DNA from: Leptolyngbya sp. PCC 7375
GTDB taxonomy: Bacteria; Cyanobacteriota; Cyanobacteriia; Phormidesmidales; Phormidesmidaceae
Length of the DNA: 64,000 nucleotides
Direction: 5' to 3'
NCBI RefSeq assembly: GCF_000316115.1
Contig: NZ_JH993797.1
Span: forward strand, 2,900,486 to 2,964,485
This document shows positions 35,870-45,032 of this stretch, one piece after another. Below the pieces are notes generated by a model. It was not told where the DNA came from. It saw nothing but the letters and a program-made list of their open reading frames with translations, and searched no databases. Position 1 is the stretch's first letter. Every line of letters starts with the position of its first letter. The position numbers and the translations under genes were made by a program.

Positions 35870-36577
35870 TCACTTCAATTCATCATCTAGCTCAATCTCT
35901 TGAACTTTGAGTTTTGCCTTAAGTGCTTCTAACTCAGCTTCTGCTCTATCAGCCCGCTGGGCTTCTTGGTCGGCTCGCTGGGCTTCTTGGTCGGCTCGTT
36001 TCCTCTGTTCATCAGGAATTAAGAGTTTTTGACCAGTTTCTAGCTCGTAGAACTCAATGAGTGTACTTACAACCTCTAATCTGAGGCCTAGCACCTGACT
36101 GATATTGTCTGTAATGGGTTTATAGCTATCGTTCTCCAGACGGTACCCACGCAATTGCGCGGTAATCCATTCACCTTTAGGATCAAACTGCCAATATTCA
36201 AGTACCCCCATGGCTTCATAGAGCTCGTACTTAGTGACCTCATCTTTTTGACGGGTTCCTTTAGAAGTCATTTCAAAGACTACCACTGGAATAGCACCTT
36301 CCTCCCAAACCTTATAACTGTCACGTCCACCGGGCTCTACATCAAAAATAACCATGACATCAGGAGCTACCTTGAGATTGGGTAGCCCCTGAGCATAGTA
36401 AAGAAACTGATTACCTAAGACCGTGGCTTGCTTCCCGAGTAAATACTGGCGTAACACTTCAAGGGTGACAAAGAGGGCATATAGGTGGTCGTAAGTTTCC
36501 GCCACTGGCGTGCCATCTCCTGCGGGATAGACAATTTTCTTTTTTGGGGTGTTGGGGAGTATGGCTGCCATTAGCAT
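35870..36577 (-). CDS. Uma2 family (DUF820) putative endonuclease with coiled-coil tail
   Basis: This 235-residue protein has a PD-(D/E)xK-type nuclease-like core: APDVMVIFDV (residues about 79-88), VVVFEMTSKGT and KYELYEAMGVLEYW. Uma2 genes are very common and expanded in cyanobacteria, with little known of their function. The C-terminus carries tandem seven-residue units RADQEAQ-RADQEAQ-RADRAEA and a charged helix, so a coiled coil is likely. The gene ends 6 nt from the convergent hydrolase stop. A second, damaged Uma2 copy lies at 58811. Confidence 0.85.
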   Translation of the reverse strand: MLMAAILPNTPKKKIVYPAGDGTPVAETYDHLYALFVTLEVLRQYLLGKQATVLGNQFLYYAQGLPNLKVAPDVMVIFDVEPGGRDSYKVWEEGAIPVVVFEMTSKGTRQKDEVTKYELYEAMGVLEYWQFDPKGEWITAQLRGYRLENDSYKPITDNISQVLGLRLEVVSTLIEFYELETGQKLLIPDEQRKRADQEAQRADQEAQRADRAEAELEALKAKLKVQEIELDDELK

Positions 36578-36642
36578 TCTCCAGCCCTGGTGGGACTTAG
36601 GTACCTTTGTACTTATCTTACTGCTGATTATAGATCTGTCGC

Positions 36643-37278
36643 CTAGACTTGCAATACTCCTTTAGAACTTGGAATAGCGTTAGCTCGGCGGGGATCGATT
36701 TCGGTGGCCATGCGCATGGCACGGGCAAAAGCTTTGAAGGTAGCTTCGATAATGTGGTGGGAGTTAATACCATCCAGCTGGCGGATGTGGAGGGTCATGA
36801 GGCTGTGATGGACAATGGCCATAAAAAACTCACGGACGAGTTGGGTATCGTAAGTGCCCACACGTTGGGTGGGGATATCGAGACCGTAAGCAAGGTAAGG
36901 GCGACCGGAGAAGTCCAGGGAGACTTGGATCAGAGATTCGTCTAGGGGAGCGACGAAGTGGCCAAAACGGACGATGCCTTTGCGGTTACCTAAGGCTTGG
37001 TGCAGGGCCATGCCAAGGGTAATGCCGACATCTTCGTTGGTATGGTGATCGTCGATTTCGAGATCGCCTTTGGCTTGGATGTCGAGGTCGAAGAGGCCAT
37101 GGGAGGCGATTTGATGGAGCATGTGGTCAAGAAAGGGAATGCCAGTGTTGGCATTGCACTGACCAGTGCCGTCGACGTTGAGGGTGACGGTGACGTCGGT
37201 TTCTTTGGTGGTGCGGGTGACGGTGGCGGTACGAGTAGGGAATTCGAGATTAGTGGTTGGGTTTGCTTTTGTTTGCAT
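36643..37278 (-). CDS. hisB: Imidazoleglycerol-phosphate dehydratase
   Basis: HisB dehydrates imidazoleglycerol phosphate in histidine synthesis, using two Mn ions. The protein has the family repeats GIPFLDHMLHQIASHG, then DDHHTNEDVGITLG and the second half HHSLMTLHIRQLDGINSHH. The C-terminus RRANAIPSSKGVL is typical. I choose the ATG at 37278 (211 residues). A longer frame to 37353 would translate through a dispersed repeat at 37293-37321 and has no family match. There is no strong ribosome site at either start. The monofunctional form lacks the phosphatase domain of E. coli HisB. It is downstream of aroB. Confidence 0.94.
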   Translation of the reverse strand: MQTKANPTTNLEFPTRTATVTRTTKETDVTVTLNVDGTGQCNANTGIPFLDHMLHQIASHGLFDLDIQAKGDLEIDDHHTNEDVGITLGMALHQALGNRKGIVRFGHFVAPLDESLIQVSLDFSGRPYLAYGLDIPTQRVGTYDTQLVREFFMAIVHHSLMTLHIRQLDGINSHHIIEATFKAFARAMRMATEIDPRRANAIPSSKGVLQV

Positions 37279-37292
37279 GGCGATTATGGGGG

Positions 37293-37321
37293 TGTAGGGG
37301 CTGCCCTTGTGGTTACCCGGG
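37293..37321. repeat. Dispersed GTAGGGGC...TTGTGG repeat, in hisB leader
   Basis: GTAGGGGCTGCCCTTGTGG followed by TTACCC. It matches the copy at 49269-49300 (reverse strand) over about 19 bases. Its position supports a hisB start downstream of it. Confidence 0.7.
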
Positions 37322-37460
37322 ACGAAATCTAAGGGGATTACGCTGCTACGCATTCGCTACGCACCGTAAAAGAGTAATCGTCGTTCGACATTGATCTCAG
37401 CTCTAGTTTATCTGAGTAAAAGAGTCTCCCTACTCCCCATTGCCCGCCACGTCTCTAACC

Positions 37461-38555
37461 CTAGAACATCGTCTCCAAAACACTTCGAATAACGTCATCG
37501 GTCACCTGATCCGTGACGCAGGCTTCGCCGATGCGTTTGGGGAGGACGAAGCGGACTTTGCCAGATTTAACTTTTTTGTCGCTGCGGAGGGTATTGAGGA
37601 TGGCGTCGATGTTGAGGGTGGCGGGAAGCTTGGTGGGGAGATTTGTTTTCTGGATGATGGCAAGTTGTCGGTCGGTGGCGGTTTGGGGCCAAAAATCCAT
37701 GGTGGTTGCGATCTCACCCGCTGCAACCATGCCAATACCGACAGCTTCACCATGGTTGACGGATTTGTAACCGGTCAGACTTTCGATCGCATGGCCAATG
37801 GTATGGCCGTAGTTAAGAATAGCCCTCAGTCCAGCCTCTTTTTCATCCTGGCTGACAACATCGGCTTTAGCCTGACAAGAATGTTTGAGAATATCGTGGA
37901 GCAGATCCTCACTAACAGAGCACAGCTGATCGAGGCGCTCGGCTTGCTCTAGCTGATTGAACAGATCTTCATGCCAAATAATTCCATATTTGATGACTTC
38001 AGCCATACCAGCGCGAAATTCACGCTCAGGGAGTGTGACCAAAACACTGGGATCAATCAGCACCAAACTCGGCTGATGAAAGGCACCAATTAGATTTTTT
38101 CCTTGAGGATGGTTCACGCCAGTTTTACCCCCGATGGAGGCATCCACCATGGCTAGTAATGAAGTAGGCACTTGAACAACAGCAATACCCCGTAGCCAGG
38201 TGGCGGCAGCAAAGCCCGTCATATCGCCAATTACACCACCACCCAGAGCCACCATGGTAGAACTGCGTTCTAAATGGTTGTCAAACGCAACACTATGGAG
38301 TTTCTCGATAGACTGCAGAGTTTTATATTGTTCTCCAGCCGGTAAAACACATTGACTAACTTCAAAACCAGCCTCCGTTAAAGAGGTCAAGGCGGTTTCG
38401 CCGTAGTGTTGAAAAATAGCAGGGTTAGAGACGAGCAGCACCTTACCAGCTTTACCAGCGGCAGCAAGCCAGGGGCCTAAGTATTGCAGCCCGTCGGTAG
38501 CAATTTTGATGTCATATTGAGTTTGGGGTAGCTCGACGGGGATAACGGTCTTCAT
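37461..38555 (-). CDS. aroB: 3-dehydroquinate synthase
   Basis: AroB makes 3-dehydroquinate from DAHP, the second step of the shikimate route, using NAD and a divalent metal. The 364-residue length is typical. Key blocks are GGGVIGDMTGFAAATWLRG, VPTSLLAMVDASIGGKTGVNH split here as VPTSLLAMVDAS and GGKTGVNH, and the metal-binding ILNYGHTIGHAIE. The C-terminal LRSDKKVKSGKVRFVLP is also standard. It precedes hisB on the same strand by about 180 nt. Confidence 0.95.
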   Translation of the reverse strand: MKTVIPVELPQTQYDIKIATDGLQYLGPWLAAAGKAGKVLLVSNPAIFQHYGETALTSLTEAGFEVSQCVLPAGEQYKTLQSIEKLHSVAFDNHLERSSTMVALGGGVIGDMTGFAAATWLRGIAVVQVPTSLLAMVDASIGGKTGVNHPQGKNLIGAFHQPSLVLIDPSVLVTLPEREFRAGMAEVIKYGIIWHEDLFNQLEQAERLDQLCSVSEDLLHDILKHSCQAKADVVSQDEKEAGLRAILNYGHTIGHAIESLTGYKSVNHGEAVGIGMVAAGEIATTMDFWPQTATDRQLAIIQKTNLPTKLPATLNIDAILNTLRSDKKVKSGKVRFVLPKRIGEACVTDQVTDDVIRSVLETMF

Positions 38556-38680
38556 TGCATTGAGTCACGGTGTACTCAACTATCCTACTGCTCAGGGTAA
38601 ACAGTAGTAGGGAGTGAGGGAATGGGGAAGCACAACGCATTCCCTACTCAACCTTGGGCTCCACTAAACCTCAGGCTCCA

Positions 38681-39163
38681 CTAAACCTCGGGTTCTGGGT
38701 TAAACACCTGAAAAATTTTTCGACAGCAAAGCTTGATTTTTTCCCCAGCATTAGCCTGAGGTGGAGCTACACCTTCAAACTGCCAGTTGTTAATGGTAGA
38801 AAGATGCCACTGTTCACCATGGTGGTTAAACCCAACGACTTCAACACCAATCGCCTTGACAATATTTGCTACAGTATCCGCTGTACCTTGGGTTGTCCCC
38901 TCAGCCACTGAATGAAGCCGAATCTGCACGAGGAGACTACGGCAGTTGAATGAGCGGCTAAAGCCAGGAAAATGAAACCCGATATCGATGGAATCAGGAT
39001 CAACGAGCTCTCTTGTATCGGGATCGTTTGCCCAGGGTTTAAGGTCAGAGCGTAAATCAGGAAGCTGCCCCTTAAAGGCACCCACAATAGCGGCTATTTT
39101 ACTGGCATACTCGATGCTTCGTGCTTGTTCTGCTGCGTTCACACTTACGACCAGGGAAGTCAA
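38681..39163 (-). CDS. Unrecognised 160-residue protein
   Basis: This soluble protein has no family I can name. Landmarks are GAFKGQLPDLRSDLKPW, DIGFHFPGFSRSFNCRSLLV, and NNWQFEGVAPP near the C-terminus. The TTG start is preceded by GGTAGGTG. An ATG-initiated shorter product is not obvious. Codon use and composition look like native genes. It is about 125 nt upstream of aroB in the same direction. Confidence 0.55.
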   Translation of the reverse strand: MTSLVVSVNAAEQARSIEYASKIAAIVGAFKGQLPDLRSDLKPWANDPDTRELVDPDSIDIGFHFPGFSRSFNCRSLLVQIRLHSVAEGTTQGTADTVANIVKAIGVEVVGFNHHGEQWHLSTINNWQFEGVAPPQANAGEKIKLCCRKIFQVFNPEPEV

Positions 39164-39318
39164 AAATTTTCACCTACCAAGATAAAACAATGCCTAGGCA
39201 AATAGCCAAGGCATTCATTCTGCATCTTTGGATAGTTAGCAAATGCTACTAAGGAAAAAAATAAATGAGCTCACCAAAAGAAACTGTAGCTGATTAAACG
39301 AAAGTGGAATTGGTCTGC

Positions 39319-39891
39319 TTAGATTGTCTGACTATAGTGGGCCTGACAGGTGTTCAGCATACGCAGATCGTTGTCGCTAACAGTGTCAATTTGATAAAAA
39401 CCTTCAATCGCAAATTGACGCCCACCTGGTCCAGCAACAGCGGTATCTTCGAGATCGAGGGCATAGTCATATTCCTCTTGGGAATAGGTTTCAGTAATCG
39501 CCAAGGAAAGCTGCGCGTTTTCTACACTGCCTCGAAAACAATCGAATGAGGAATGTGGAGAATAGAACGCCCCTACAACTTCATCTGCTTGTGCTTCGAA
39601 TACCATGTAGGCAGTTTGCAACTGATCGGGTAAAGGCTGTTCACCAAAAAGATAAATGCCATTGCTGAGGGGTGTAGAAACAGACGGGGCAGCCTGAGCT
39701 AATAGAGGGTGGATGACTTCCGTATCAACCTCTAGCGACGGTTGCATGGACATTCTGGCATTAGCGGCATGGGCAGCTAACAACGTTGCAGTTCCCACCA
39801 GCAGAGCCCCTGTACGCAAAGTGTGTCCGCATATCTGCTTCTGAATACGTTGCTGACGGATGTGACGTTGAATAACTGTTAACACTTGCAT
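39319..39891 (-). CDS. Secreted or periplasmic conserved-type protein
   Basis: This 190-residue protein has a basic N-terminus and a hydrophobic segment (LRTGALLVGTATLLAAHAANA, residues 25-45) ending in an Ala-x-Ala type site. The mature part includes GIYLFGEQPLPDQLQTAYMVFE, then VVGAFYSPHSSFDCF, and a C-terminal DLRMLNTCQAHYSQTI. Two cysteines could form a disulfide. I recall cyanobacterial proteins with GIYLFG-type motifs but no assigned function. It is divergent from sasA. Confidence 0.65.
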   Translation of the reverse strand: MQVLTVIQRHIRQQRIQKQICGHTLRTGALLVGTATLLAAHAANARMSMQPSLEVDTEVIHPLLAQAAPSVSTPLSNGIYLFGEQPLPDQLQTAYMVFEAQADEVVGAFYSPHSSFDCFRGSVENAQLSLAITETYSQEEYDYALDLEDTAVAGPGGRQFAIEGFYQIDTVSDNDLRMLNTCQAHYSQTI

Positions 39892-40288
39892 GACCAGCGC
39901 GCCTCACTGTATTTACCGAGTACCGCTAACGAATGACTGAATGCGATCAAAAAGGAAACTCTTATCTCTCACTGTAGGTGAGAAATTTATGGGTAAACCT
40001 GATTAGCAGCGTTCCTTTAATATCTCTTTAACGATTGCATTCATGCCAGTTAGCCAAATTACCGTTATCATTCCCTACAAATTTGAGGCTTTGAATTCCG
40101 TATGGGAGGGTTTTACAACTGGCATAGAGTGTACTCTGTCTGGAATACTAGGGGGCATTCTGCATAATTCTTTGAAAGAGTCACCGTCATCCATCGTTGG
40201 AACGATGTAGGCTAAAGGAATAACTGGCTAGCTAGGCACCCAGCCATTGGATATGCCGTATCGCTGAGCAGGAGTCAAACGTTCATCT
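39892..40288. other. Intergenic region upstream of sasA with a long-spaced inverted repeat
   Basis: 397 bp between divergent genes. TGCCAGTT at 40044-40051 and AACTGGCA at 40117-40124 are exact inverted copies 65 nt apart. They may be an operator pair, or coincidence. No gene was found. Confidence 0.4.
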
Positions 40289-41446
40289 ATGCCGTCCCTT
40301 GAAGTGCCGCTAAAGCTTTTGCTGTTTATTGATAAGCGGCCAAGTTCTGCTGAGCAAATTCGCCAGATCCGTCAGCATATTGAAGGCTTAGAAAGTAAAA
40401 TTGAGCCAGTTTTGGAGGTCATTGATGTTAGTGAGCGGCCTTATTTAGCCGAACACTTTAAGCTAGTCGTGACCCCGACCCTCATTAAAATTTCGGCGGG
40501 AGGACGCCAAACGCTAACCGGCAGTGACATTATTTCTCAGATTGACTACTGGTGGTCACGCTGGCAGGCAGAAGTTGAAAACGACAGTGAGGCTCCGGAA
40601 AGTCGTCTTGTCAACAATCCGTCAATTGCCCAGTCAACGGAAATCATTCACTTATCGGATGAAATTTTTCGGCTCAAGCAACTCAACGCTGAAGCGAATG
40701 CCAAGTTAGAATTCAAGGATCGCATTATTGCGATGTTGGCCCATGATTTACGCAATCCACTCACGGCAGCTTCCATCGCTATTGAGACCCTAGAAATGGG
40801 GTATGACCCTAGCCATGAGCGTCGTGCGCGCTTTCGGCCTGAGCTGACGGTGCAGCTATTGCGCAACGCCAAAACGCAGATCCGCTCCATTGATCGCATG
40901 ATCACGGATATTTTGCAGGCAGCCCATGGCCCCAGCGTTGATCTCCATATTTTTCCAAGGGAGTTGAATCTGCAGGAGCTCTGCCAAGAAGTCGTGGACT
41001 CAATGATCACTAAAGTCAAAAACAAGCAACAGACCATTGGCCTCGATATTCCCCAGGATTTACCCCAGGTGCATGCCGATATCAATCAGGTACGTCGTGT
41101 GATTGTGAATCTTTTGGATAACGCGGTTAAATATACGCCTAATGGGGGTGATGTGATGATTACGGCATTACATCGCACTACTCAGAAGGTTCAAATCAGT
41201 ATTCAAGATACGGGACCCGGTATCCCCGCTGATAAACAAGCCCGTATTTTTGAGGAGAGTTTTCGTCTTCAGAGAGATCAGTCCCAGGATGGTTATGGTC
41301 TTGGGTTAGCCCTATGTTTGCGCATTGTTAGGGCTCATTATGGTCAAATTTGGGTTGATTCAGTTCCCCAAGCAGGGAGCACGTTTCACTTCACACTCCC
41401 CGTCTTTAAGCAGTCGAACGGTCGGCAGCCATTATCAGAACTCTAA
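40289..41446 (+). CDS. sasA: Circadian clock-associated histidine kinase SasA
   Basis: SasA reads the KaiC phosphorylation state and phosphorylates RpaA. The N-terminal KaiB-like thioredoxin-fold domain spans about residues 7-95 (LKLLLFIDKRP, then VIDVSERPYLAEHFKLVVTPTLI). The HisKA domain has AHDLRNP with the phosphorylated histidine near residue 152. The HATPase domain has NLLDNAVKYTPNGG, IQDTGPGIP and GYGLGLALC. Its 385 residues fit the usual length. No kai genes or rpaA are in the window. The start ATG has only weak upstream purines. Confidence 0.95.
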   Translation: MPSLEVPLKLLLFIDKRPSSAEQIRQIRQHIEGLESKIEPVLEVIDVSERPYLAEHFKLVVTPTLIKISAGGRQTLTGSDIISQIDYWWSRWQAEVENDSEAPESRLVNNPSIAQSTEIIHLSDEIFRLKQLNAEANAKLEFKDRIIAMLAHDLRNPLTAASIAIETLEMGYDPSHERRARFRPELTVQLLRNAKTQIRSIDRMITDILQAAHGPSVDLHIFPRELNLQELCQEVVDSMITKVKNKQQTIGLDIPQDLPQVHADINQVRRVIVNLLDNAVKYTPNGGDVMITALHRTTQKVQISIQDTGPGIPADKQARIFEESFRLQRDQSQDGYGLGLALCLRIVRAHYGQIWVDSVPQAGSTFHFTLPVFKQSNGRQPLSEL

Positions 41447-41480
41447 GCACTGGGCTACAGAAATCGATCAATAATCTGCT

Positions 41481-42161
41481 TCAACCTTCAGGTAACTTCA
41501 GGCGAGCTTTCATGGCGGCTATCTCAGCATCCACTGGATTTTGATTGGGGTCACGGCCGGATTCTAAAGCTGAAAATTTCTTCTCTAGGGCATCTTGACC
41601 GAGATCATTGAGTTCTGCAGCTGCGGCTGCATTGGCTTCCATAGACAAAATCTTGTCTTCGATTTGATCAAATGCACCTTGATTAACCTGGGTCATCATC
41701 TCGTTTAGCTTCTGACTCGCTTTCGCTGAGCGGGCCCGCGCAATGTACATATCTTTCTGGGTGCGCGCCTGGGCAATTTTAGTTTCCAGCGTGCGCATAT
41801 TGGCTTTTAGCTGCTTCACGGTATCTTTCTGCTGTTGCAGCTGCCCCCCCAGAGCTTGGGCCGTTTCTAAATAGCTTTGACGGCGGTTGAGAGCTTCACG
41901 TGCTAGGGGTTCATTCCCTTTAACCAAGGCACTCTGGGCACGATTGTAAAACTCACGGGCTTGGGCATTCGCCTGCTCACACTGCCGTTCGTTGCGCTTT
42001 TGAGTTGCGATCGCAACCGCTACCGCCTGCCGCAGTTGCAGTAAATTTTCCTGCATATCCGCCGTTGTTTGCTCAAGCAGCTTCTCTGGATCTTCAGCTC
42101 CATTGAGCGCATCGTTAAGGCTGGCACGTACCACTCGAAAGAAACGATCTAGCAATCCCAT
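41481..42161 (-). CDS. pspA: PspA/IM30 family membrane-remodelling protein
   Basis: PspA and Vipp1 are ESCRT-III-like proteins that bind and remodel membranes. The 226-residue product starts MGLLDRFFRVVRASLNDAL, the conserved amphipathic helix. Long coiled coils follow (about residues 25-190). It lacks the C-terminal extension that distinguishes Vipp1, so PspA is more likely. Cyanobacteria often carry both. The ATG at 42161 is chosen because the family begins here; 32 residues upstream in frame have no family match. It lies 76 nt after the SPOR-like gene and converges with sasA. Confidence 0.85.
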   Translation of the reverse strand: MGLLDRFFRVVRASLNDALNGAEDPEKLLEQTTADMQENLLQLRQAVAVAIATQKRNERQCEQANAQAREFYNRAQSALVKGNEPLAREALNRRQSYLETAQALGGQLQQQKDTVKQLKANMRTLETKIAQARTQKDMYIARARSAKASQKLNEMMTQVNQGAFDQIEDKILSMEANAAAAAELNDLGQDALEKKFSALESGRDPNQNPVDAEIAAMKARLKLPEG

Positions 42162-42237
42162 GGAAGTTTTTAGCTTGATACGCAAAAATGATGCTGCGCA
42201 ACTCACACACAGCGCCATTTTTAGGATAGCAGGGGGG

Positions 42238-43584
42238 CTATTCGTTCGTGGGGCCAAAGAGCTCTACAACTGCACCTTGTTGGGTCAAAAATCGCACCTG
42301 TTCTTCAGCTTGGGCACTATTATCAAAGGCTGCCAGCTGAATACGAGCACCAGCCTTAAAGTTCCGCACAAAAGCGTCGGGCACTAACTCACGTGCCTTG
42401 GTTAAAGAAGCATCCCCCGTGTAGCTAGCAATCACATAGAAATTAGAGCCTGTTACGGCTGTGGTGAGAGCAGGGGTCGGTGTGGTTGTCGGTGCTGGTG
42501 TAGCAGGGGTCGGTGTGGCTGATGGAACAGCCGCAGAATTTGTTTCTGTACCTATCGGGTTCGTTGTCGGATTGTTAGTAGCCGCCGGTTGACTATCAGC
42601 AGCAGCGGTTCCGGGTGCTGGCAATGGAGACTGTGCTGGATTAGGCAATGGCGATGTCACCGGAGCAGAGGTTGAACCATTGACACCATCAACGTCTAAG
42701 GTCACTAGATCTTCGACGCTATCAAGCTCCTTAAACTCACGAGTAGACAGATCGGGACCTGGCGGCTTGTAGCCATCGGAGGCAGGATCCGGAGCAGTTG
42801 CCGCTGGCTGAGTAGAGGCAGGTACCTCAGGCAGATCACCTTCACCCTCAGCAGTAGTGTCAGTTTCAGCATCAACGGGCTCGGTTTCGCTCGCTGGCCA
42901 GAGTTGCGATCGCAGTTTTTGCAACTGTGATGGGGAGGTAATGGCAAACCCAACACCGATACCAGCCAACAGCACCAACACTAAGCCTGCTAGCTTCAAC
43001 AAAATATTACTCTTGCGCCAAGGAGAATAGGGTTCAGGCACCGACTCTGGATCAGCCTGCTCCTCCTCAATACTCTTCAGCAGCTCTTCTGAGGATTCTA
43101 AATAGCCTTCTGCCGGCATATCGTTAGCAGGCACCGACAACGCAGAGACATCCGTGTCAGCATCCATCTGCTCAGACTCCGCCACGTCCGACGTCAACTC
43201 GTCAACATCCGCAAGCTGCTCCATAGCCGGCGGCAGGTCATCTTCCAAATCAGATGACTCAGAAGCATCCTTCAGGAAGGGGTTCGGCGGTGGCGGTGGC
43301 GGTGTAGGGGGTTGCTTAAGCGTTCCCCCAGCATCTGACGCTGCTGCTGGTGTTGATGCTGACACAGAAATTAAGTCAAGCGTGTTACGGTGGGCCGCCC
43401 GACGTGGCGGTGGCGGCGGTGGCACTCGCCCATGGCGTTGACGCCGATAGCGGGTAAGCTCATCCTCAAGATTGACATTAAGATTTCGCAGAACACTTTC
43501 TAGCTGCGGATCAATCTCAGTTTCCGGCCCTGAACCGGGTCGAGGAGGCATGGGAGGGGGAGTGTTGTCTGAGGAAGAAGCCAT
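42238..43584 (-). CDS. Proline-rich membrane protein with C-terminal SPOR-like domain
   Basis: This 448-residue protein has an acidic, proline-rich N-terminal half with a PPPPPP stretch near residue 56. A single membrane segment lies at about residues 193-216 (ILLKLAGLVLVLLAGIGVG). A low-complexity Thr/Pro/Ala linker leads to a C-terminal domain. GSNFYVIASYTGDASLTKARELVPDAF and QLAAFDNSAQAEEQVRFL are consistent with a SPOR-like fold that in other bacteria binds denuded peptidoglycan at division sites. The SPOR assignment is inference. The gene is upstream of pspA and divergent from the DciA-like gene. Confidence 0.7.
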   Translation of the reverse strand: MASSSDNTPPPMPPRPGSGPETEIDPQLESVLRNLNVNLEDELTRYRRQRHGRVPPPPPPRRAAHRNTLDLISVSASTPAAASDAGGTLKQPPTPPPPPPNPFLKDASESSDLEDDLPPAMEQLADVDELTSDVAESEQMDADTDVSALSVPANDMPAEGYLESSEELLKSIEEEQADPESVPEPYSPWRKSNILLKLAGLVLVLLAGIGVGFAITSPSQLQKLRSQLWPASETEPVDAETDTTAEGEGDLPEVPASTQPAATAPDPASDGYKPPGPDLSTREFKELDSVEDLVTLDVDGVNGSTSAPVTSPLPNPAQSPLPAPGTAAADSQPAATNNPTTNPIGTETNSAAVPSATPTPATPAPTTTPTPALTTAVTGSNFYVIASYTGDASLTKARELVPDAFVRNFKAGARIQLAAFDNSAQAEEQVRFLTQQGAVVELFGPTNE

Positions 43585-43705
43585 GGAGCACAGCTAAAAT
43601 AACAGGTAAAAGCGGGCAGCGTCTGCTGATAGACCATACGTTAGCACGTTAGTTAAGAGACGTTAGCCGCAAAGTCCGTACATCATGAGAGTAATTTGTT
43701 TGAGC

Positions 43706-43711
43706 AAGAGG
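43706..43711 (+). promoter_or_regulatory. Shine-Dalgarno site deciding the DciA-like start
   Basis: AAGAGG lies 5 nt before the ATG at 43717. The alternative TTG start at 43696 would place this site within the coding region. Confidence 0.6.
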
Positions 43712-43716
43712 TAAGG

Positions 43717-44268
43717 ATGGGATTTTCTGGATTGCGATCGCTCATTACAGATATTGAAGCCCACCCCAACTGGCAATCCCGACGACAGTTTGCCCAAGTT
43801 GTTGAATATTGGCCTAAGACCGTGGGGTATGTCGTCGCCCGCCAGACAAAACCTGTCAGCATTCAGCGCCACATCCTTTATGTTACCGTCGCCAATGCAT
43901 CCTGGACTCAAACCCTAACCCTGGAGCGTCGACGCATTCTCCATAAACTCAATCGCCTCATAGCAGTTCCTTTGCATGACATTCGCTTTTCCAGCGCTCA
44001 GTGGCACACCAAACCTGTACGCAAAACGCAACCCGTCAGCGACTGGGTCAAGGCTCACCCTAGCTATCTTGGAGAAACAGCTTCCGAAGAATCACCTCAA
44101 GAGACATCAACAAAAACACCTGAAGAAGCCTATACCCTATGGGCAAATATGAAAAAGAAACAACAAGAATCCCAAGAGATTTGTCCACAATGCCATTGTC
44201 ATTGCCCTCCTGGAGAAATCGCAAGATGGACAATGTGCGCCCTATGCATCACCAAAACTTGGAAATAG
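43717..44268 (+). CDS. DUF721/DciA-like protein with C-terminal zinc-ribbon-like tail
   Basis: DciA is the helicase loader/operator used by bacteria lacking DnaC. The 183-residue product has a DUF721 core at about residues 8-95 (VEYWPKTVGYVVARQTKPV, then HILYVTVANASWTQTLTLER and LNRLI). Past a linker, the C-terminal 35 residues carry CPQCHCHCPPGE and CALC, a likely zinc site. The WTQ tryptophan fits the KH-like domain of the family. The start is fixed by AAGAGG upstream of 43717. No replication gene is adjacent. The zinc extension is, as far as I know, particular to cyanobacterial members, and its purpose is unknown. Confidence 0.75.
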   Translation: MGFSGLRSLITDIEAHPNWQSRRQFAQVVEYWPKTVGYVVARQTKPVSIQRHILYVTVANASWTQTLTLERRRILHKLNRLIAVPLHDIRFSSAQWHTKPVRKTQPVSDWVKAHPSYLGETASEESPQETSTKTPEEAYTLWANMKKKQQESQEICPQCHCHCPPGEIARWTMCALCITKTWK

Positions 44269-44595
44269 CAATTAACAACAAATAAGCAAAATTAACTTTA
44301 AGATTTAAGCTTTCGAATAGATATTTTTTGAAATTTAACAGCCGTAATTCCATCTATTTCATAGGGTAATATTTATGGGGATCACTGATCAGTAAATGAT
44401 CCCAGACGCCCTAAAAACATTGATTTATTTAAAGAGAATATAAAGAAAATCTTAATGAAGATAACGAACTTAAATTAACTGCCGAGTCTTGGCGTATCAA
44501 GCTTTTAACATTTTCCCAATGTTGAATCTTCTACATTAACTAATCCACAATGACAAAAGTTAAGGCGTTTAGTGAGTCTCTCAATTATTTTTTTC
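44269..44595. other. AT-rich intergenic region
   Basis: 327 bp, distinctly AT-rich, between the DciA-like gene and the small cysteine protein. No gene or clear hairpin was found. Confidence 0.4.
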
Positions 44596-44901
44596 ATGAG
44601 TATTAAAAAAGGTGAAATTGCGCGATGCGGTGCGTGCCGGTTTTATACGCTTACTGGTCGCCGTGGAGGAGAATGTTCGCAATTTGGAGTGCACGTTCAA
44701 TCTGTTTGGAAAACATGCTCTTTAGCAAAATCACCGTTCCAAAAATTAACGAACGTTAGTAGTTCGGAAATAGACTTAACTTCGGGGATAGATCTAACGA
44801 AAGTTGCGCAAGAGAAGCAGGTAGCTTCAGAACCTTTACCGATGCCAGCCAACCGGTTTTCATCTTCTGAAAAGCCATTAGCCATCAAGATTTCTCAATA
44901 G
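44596..44901 (+). CDS. Small cyanobacterial-type cysteine protein
   Basis: This 101-residue protein begins MSIKKGEIARCGACRFYTLTGRRGGECSQFGVHVQSVWKTC, shown in two parts: CGACRFYTLTGRRGG and CSQFGVHVQSVWKTC. Four cysteines in a C-x2-C ... C ... C order suggest a metal site or small cluster. I recall similar short conserved proteins in cyanobacteria but no function. The C-terminal half is polar and low in complexity. The ATG at 44596 is preferred to GTG at 44572 because conservation starts near it. It precedes a strong bidirectional terminator. Confidence 0.65.
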   Translation: MSIKKGEIARCGACRFYTLTGRRGGECSQFGVHVQSVWKTCSLAKSPFQKLTNVSSSEIDLTSGIDLTKVAQEKQVASEPLPMPANRFSSSEKPLAIKISQ

Positions 44902-44950
44902 TTAAGTATCAATAGATGAGCAAAGGTAGAGTAAGACTTACTTAAACGAC

Positions 44951-44986
44951 AAGAGGCAATGGTAAAAATGTACCATTGCCTCTTTT
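44951..44986. terminator. Bidirectional terminator between convergent small genes
   Basis: The 14-bp arms AAGAGGCAATGGTA and TACCATTGCCTCTT are perfect around AAAATG, with T runs on the plus side. It separates the cysteine protein (+) from the DUF4189 gene (-). Confidence 0.92.
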
Positions 44987-45032
44987 GATCTAAATTTAGA
45001 CAAATCAAACTAGATTTAGTATCTCCTAAACC

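Noticed and set aside
36997..37332. 111-codon frame on the plus strand inside hisB
   Set aside because: Its valine- and glycine-rich sequence is the antisense of hisB, which has full family motifs.
43154..43441. Glycine-rich 95-codon frame on the plus strand
   Set aside because: It is the antisense of the proline-rich part of the SPOR-like gene.
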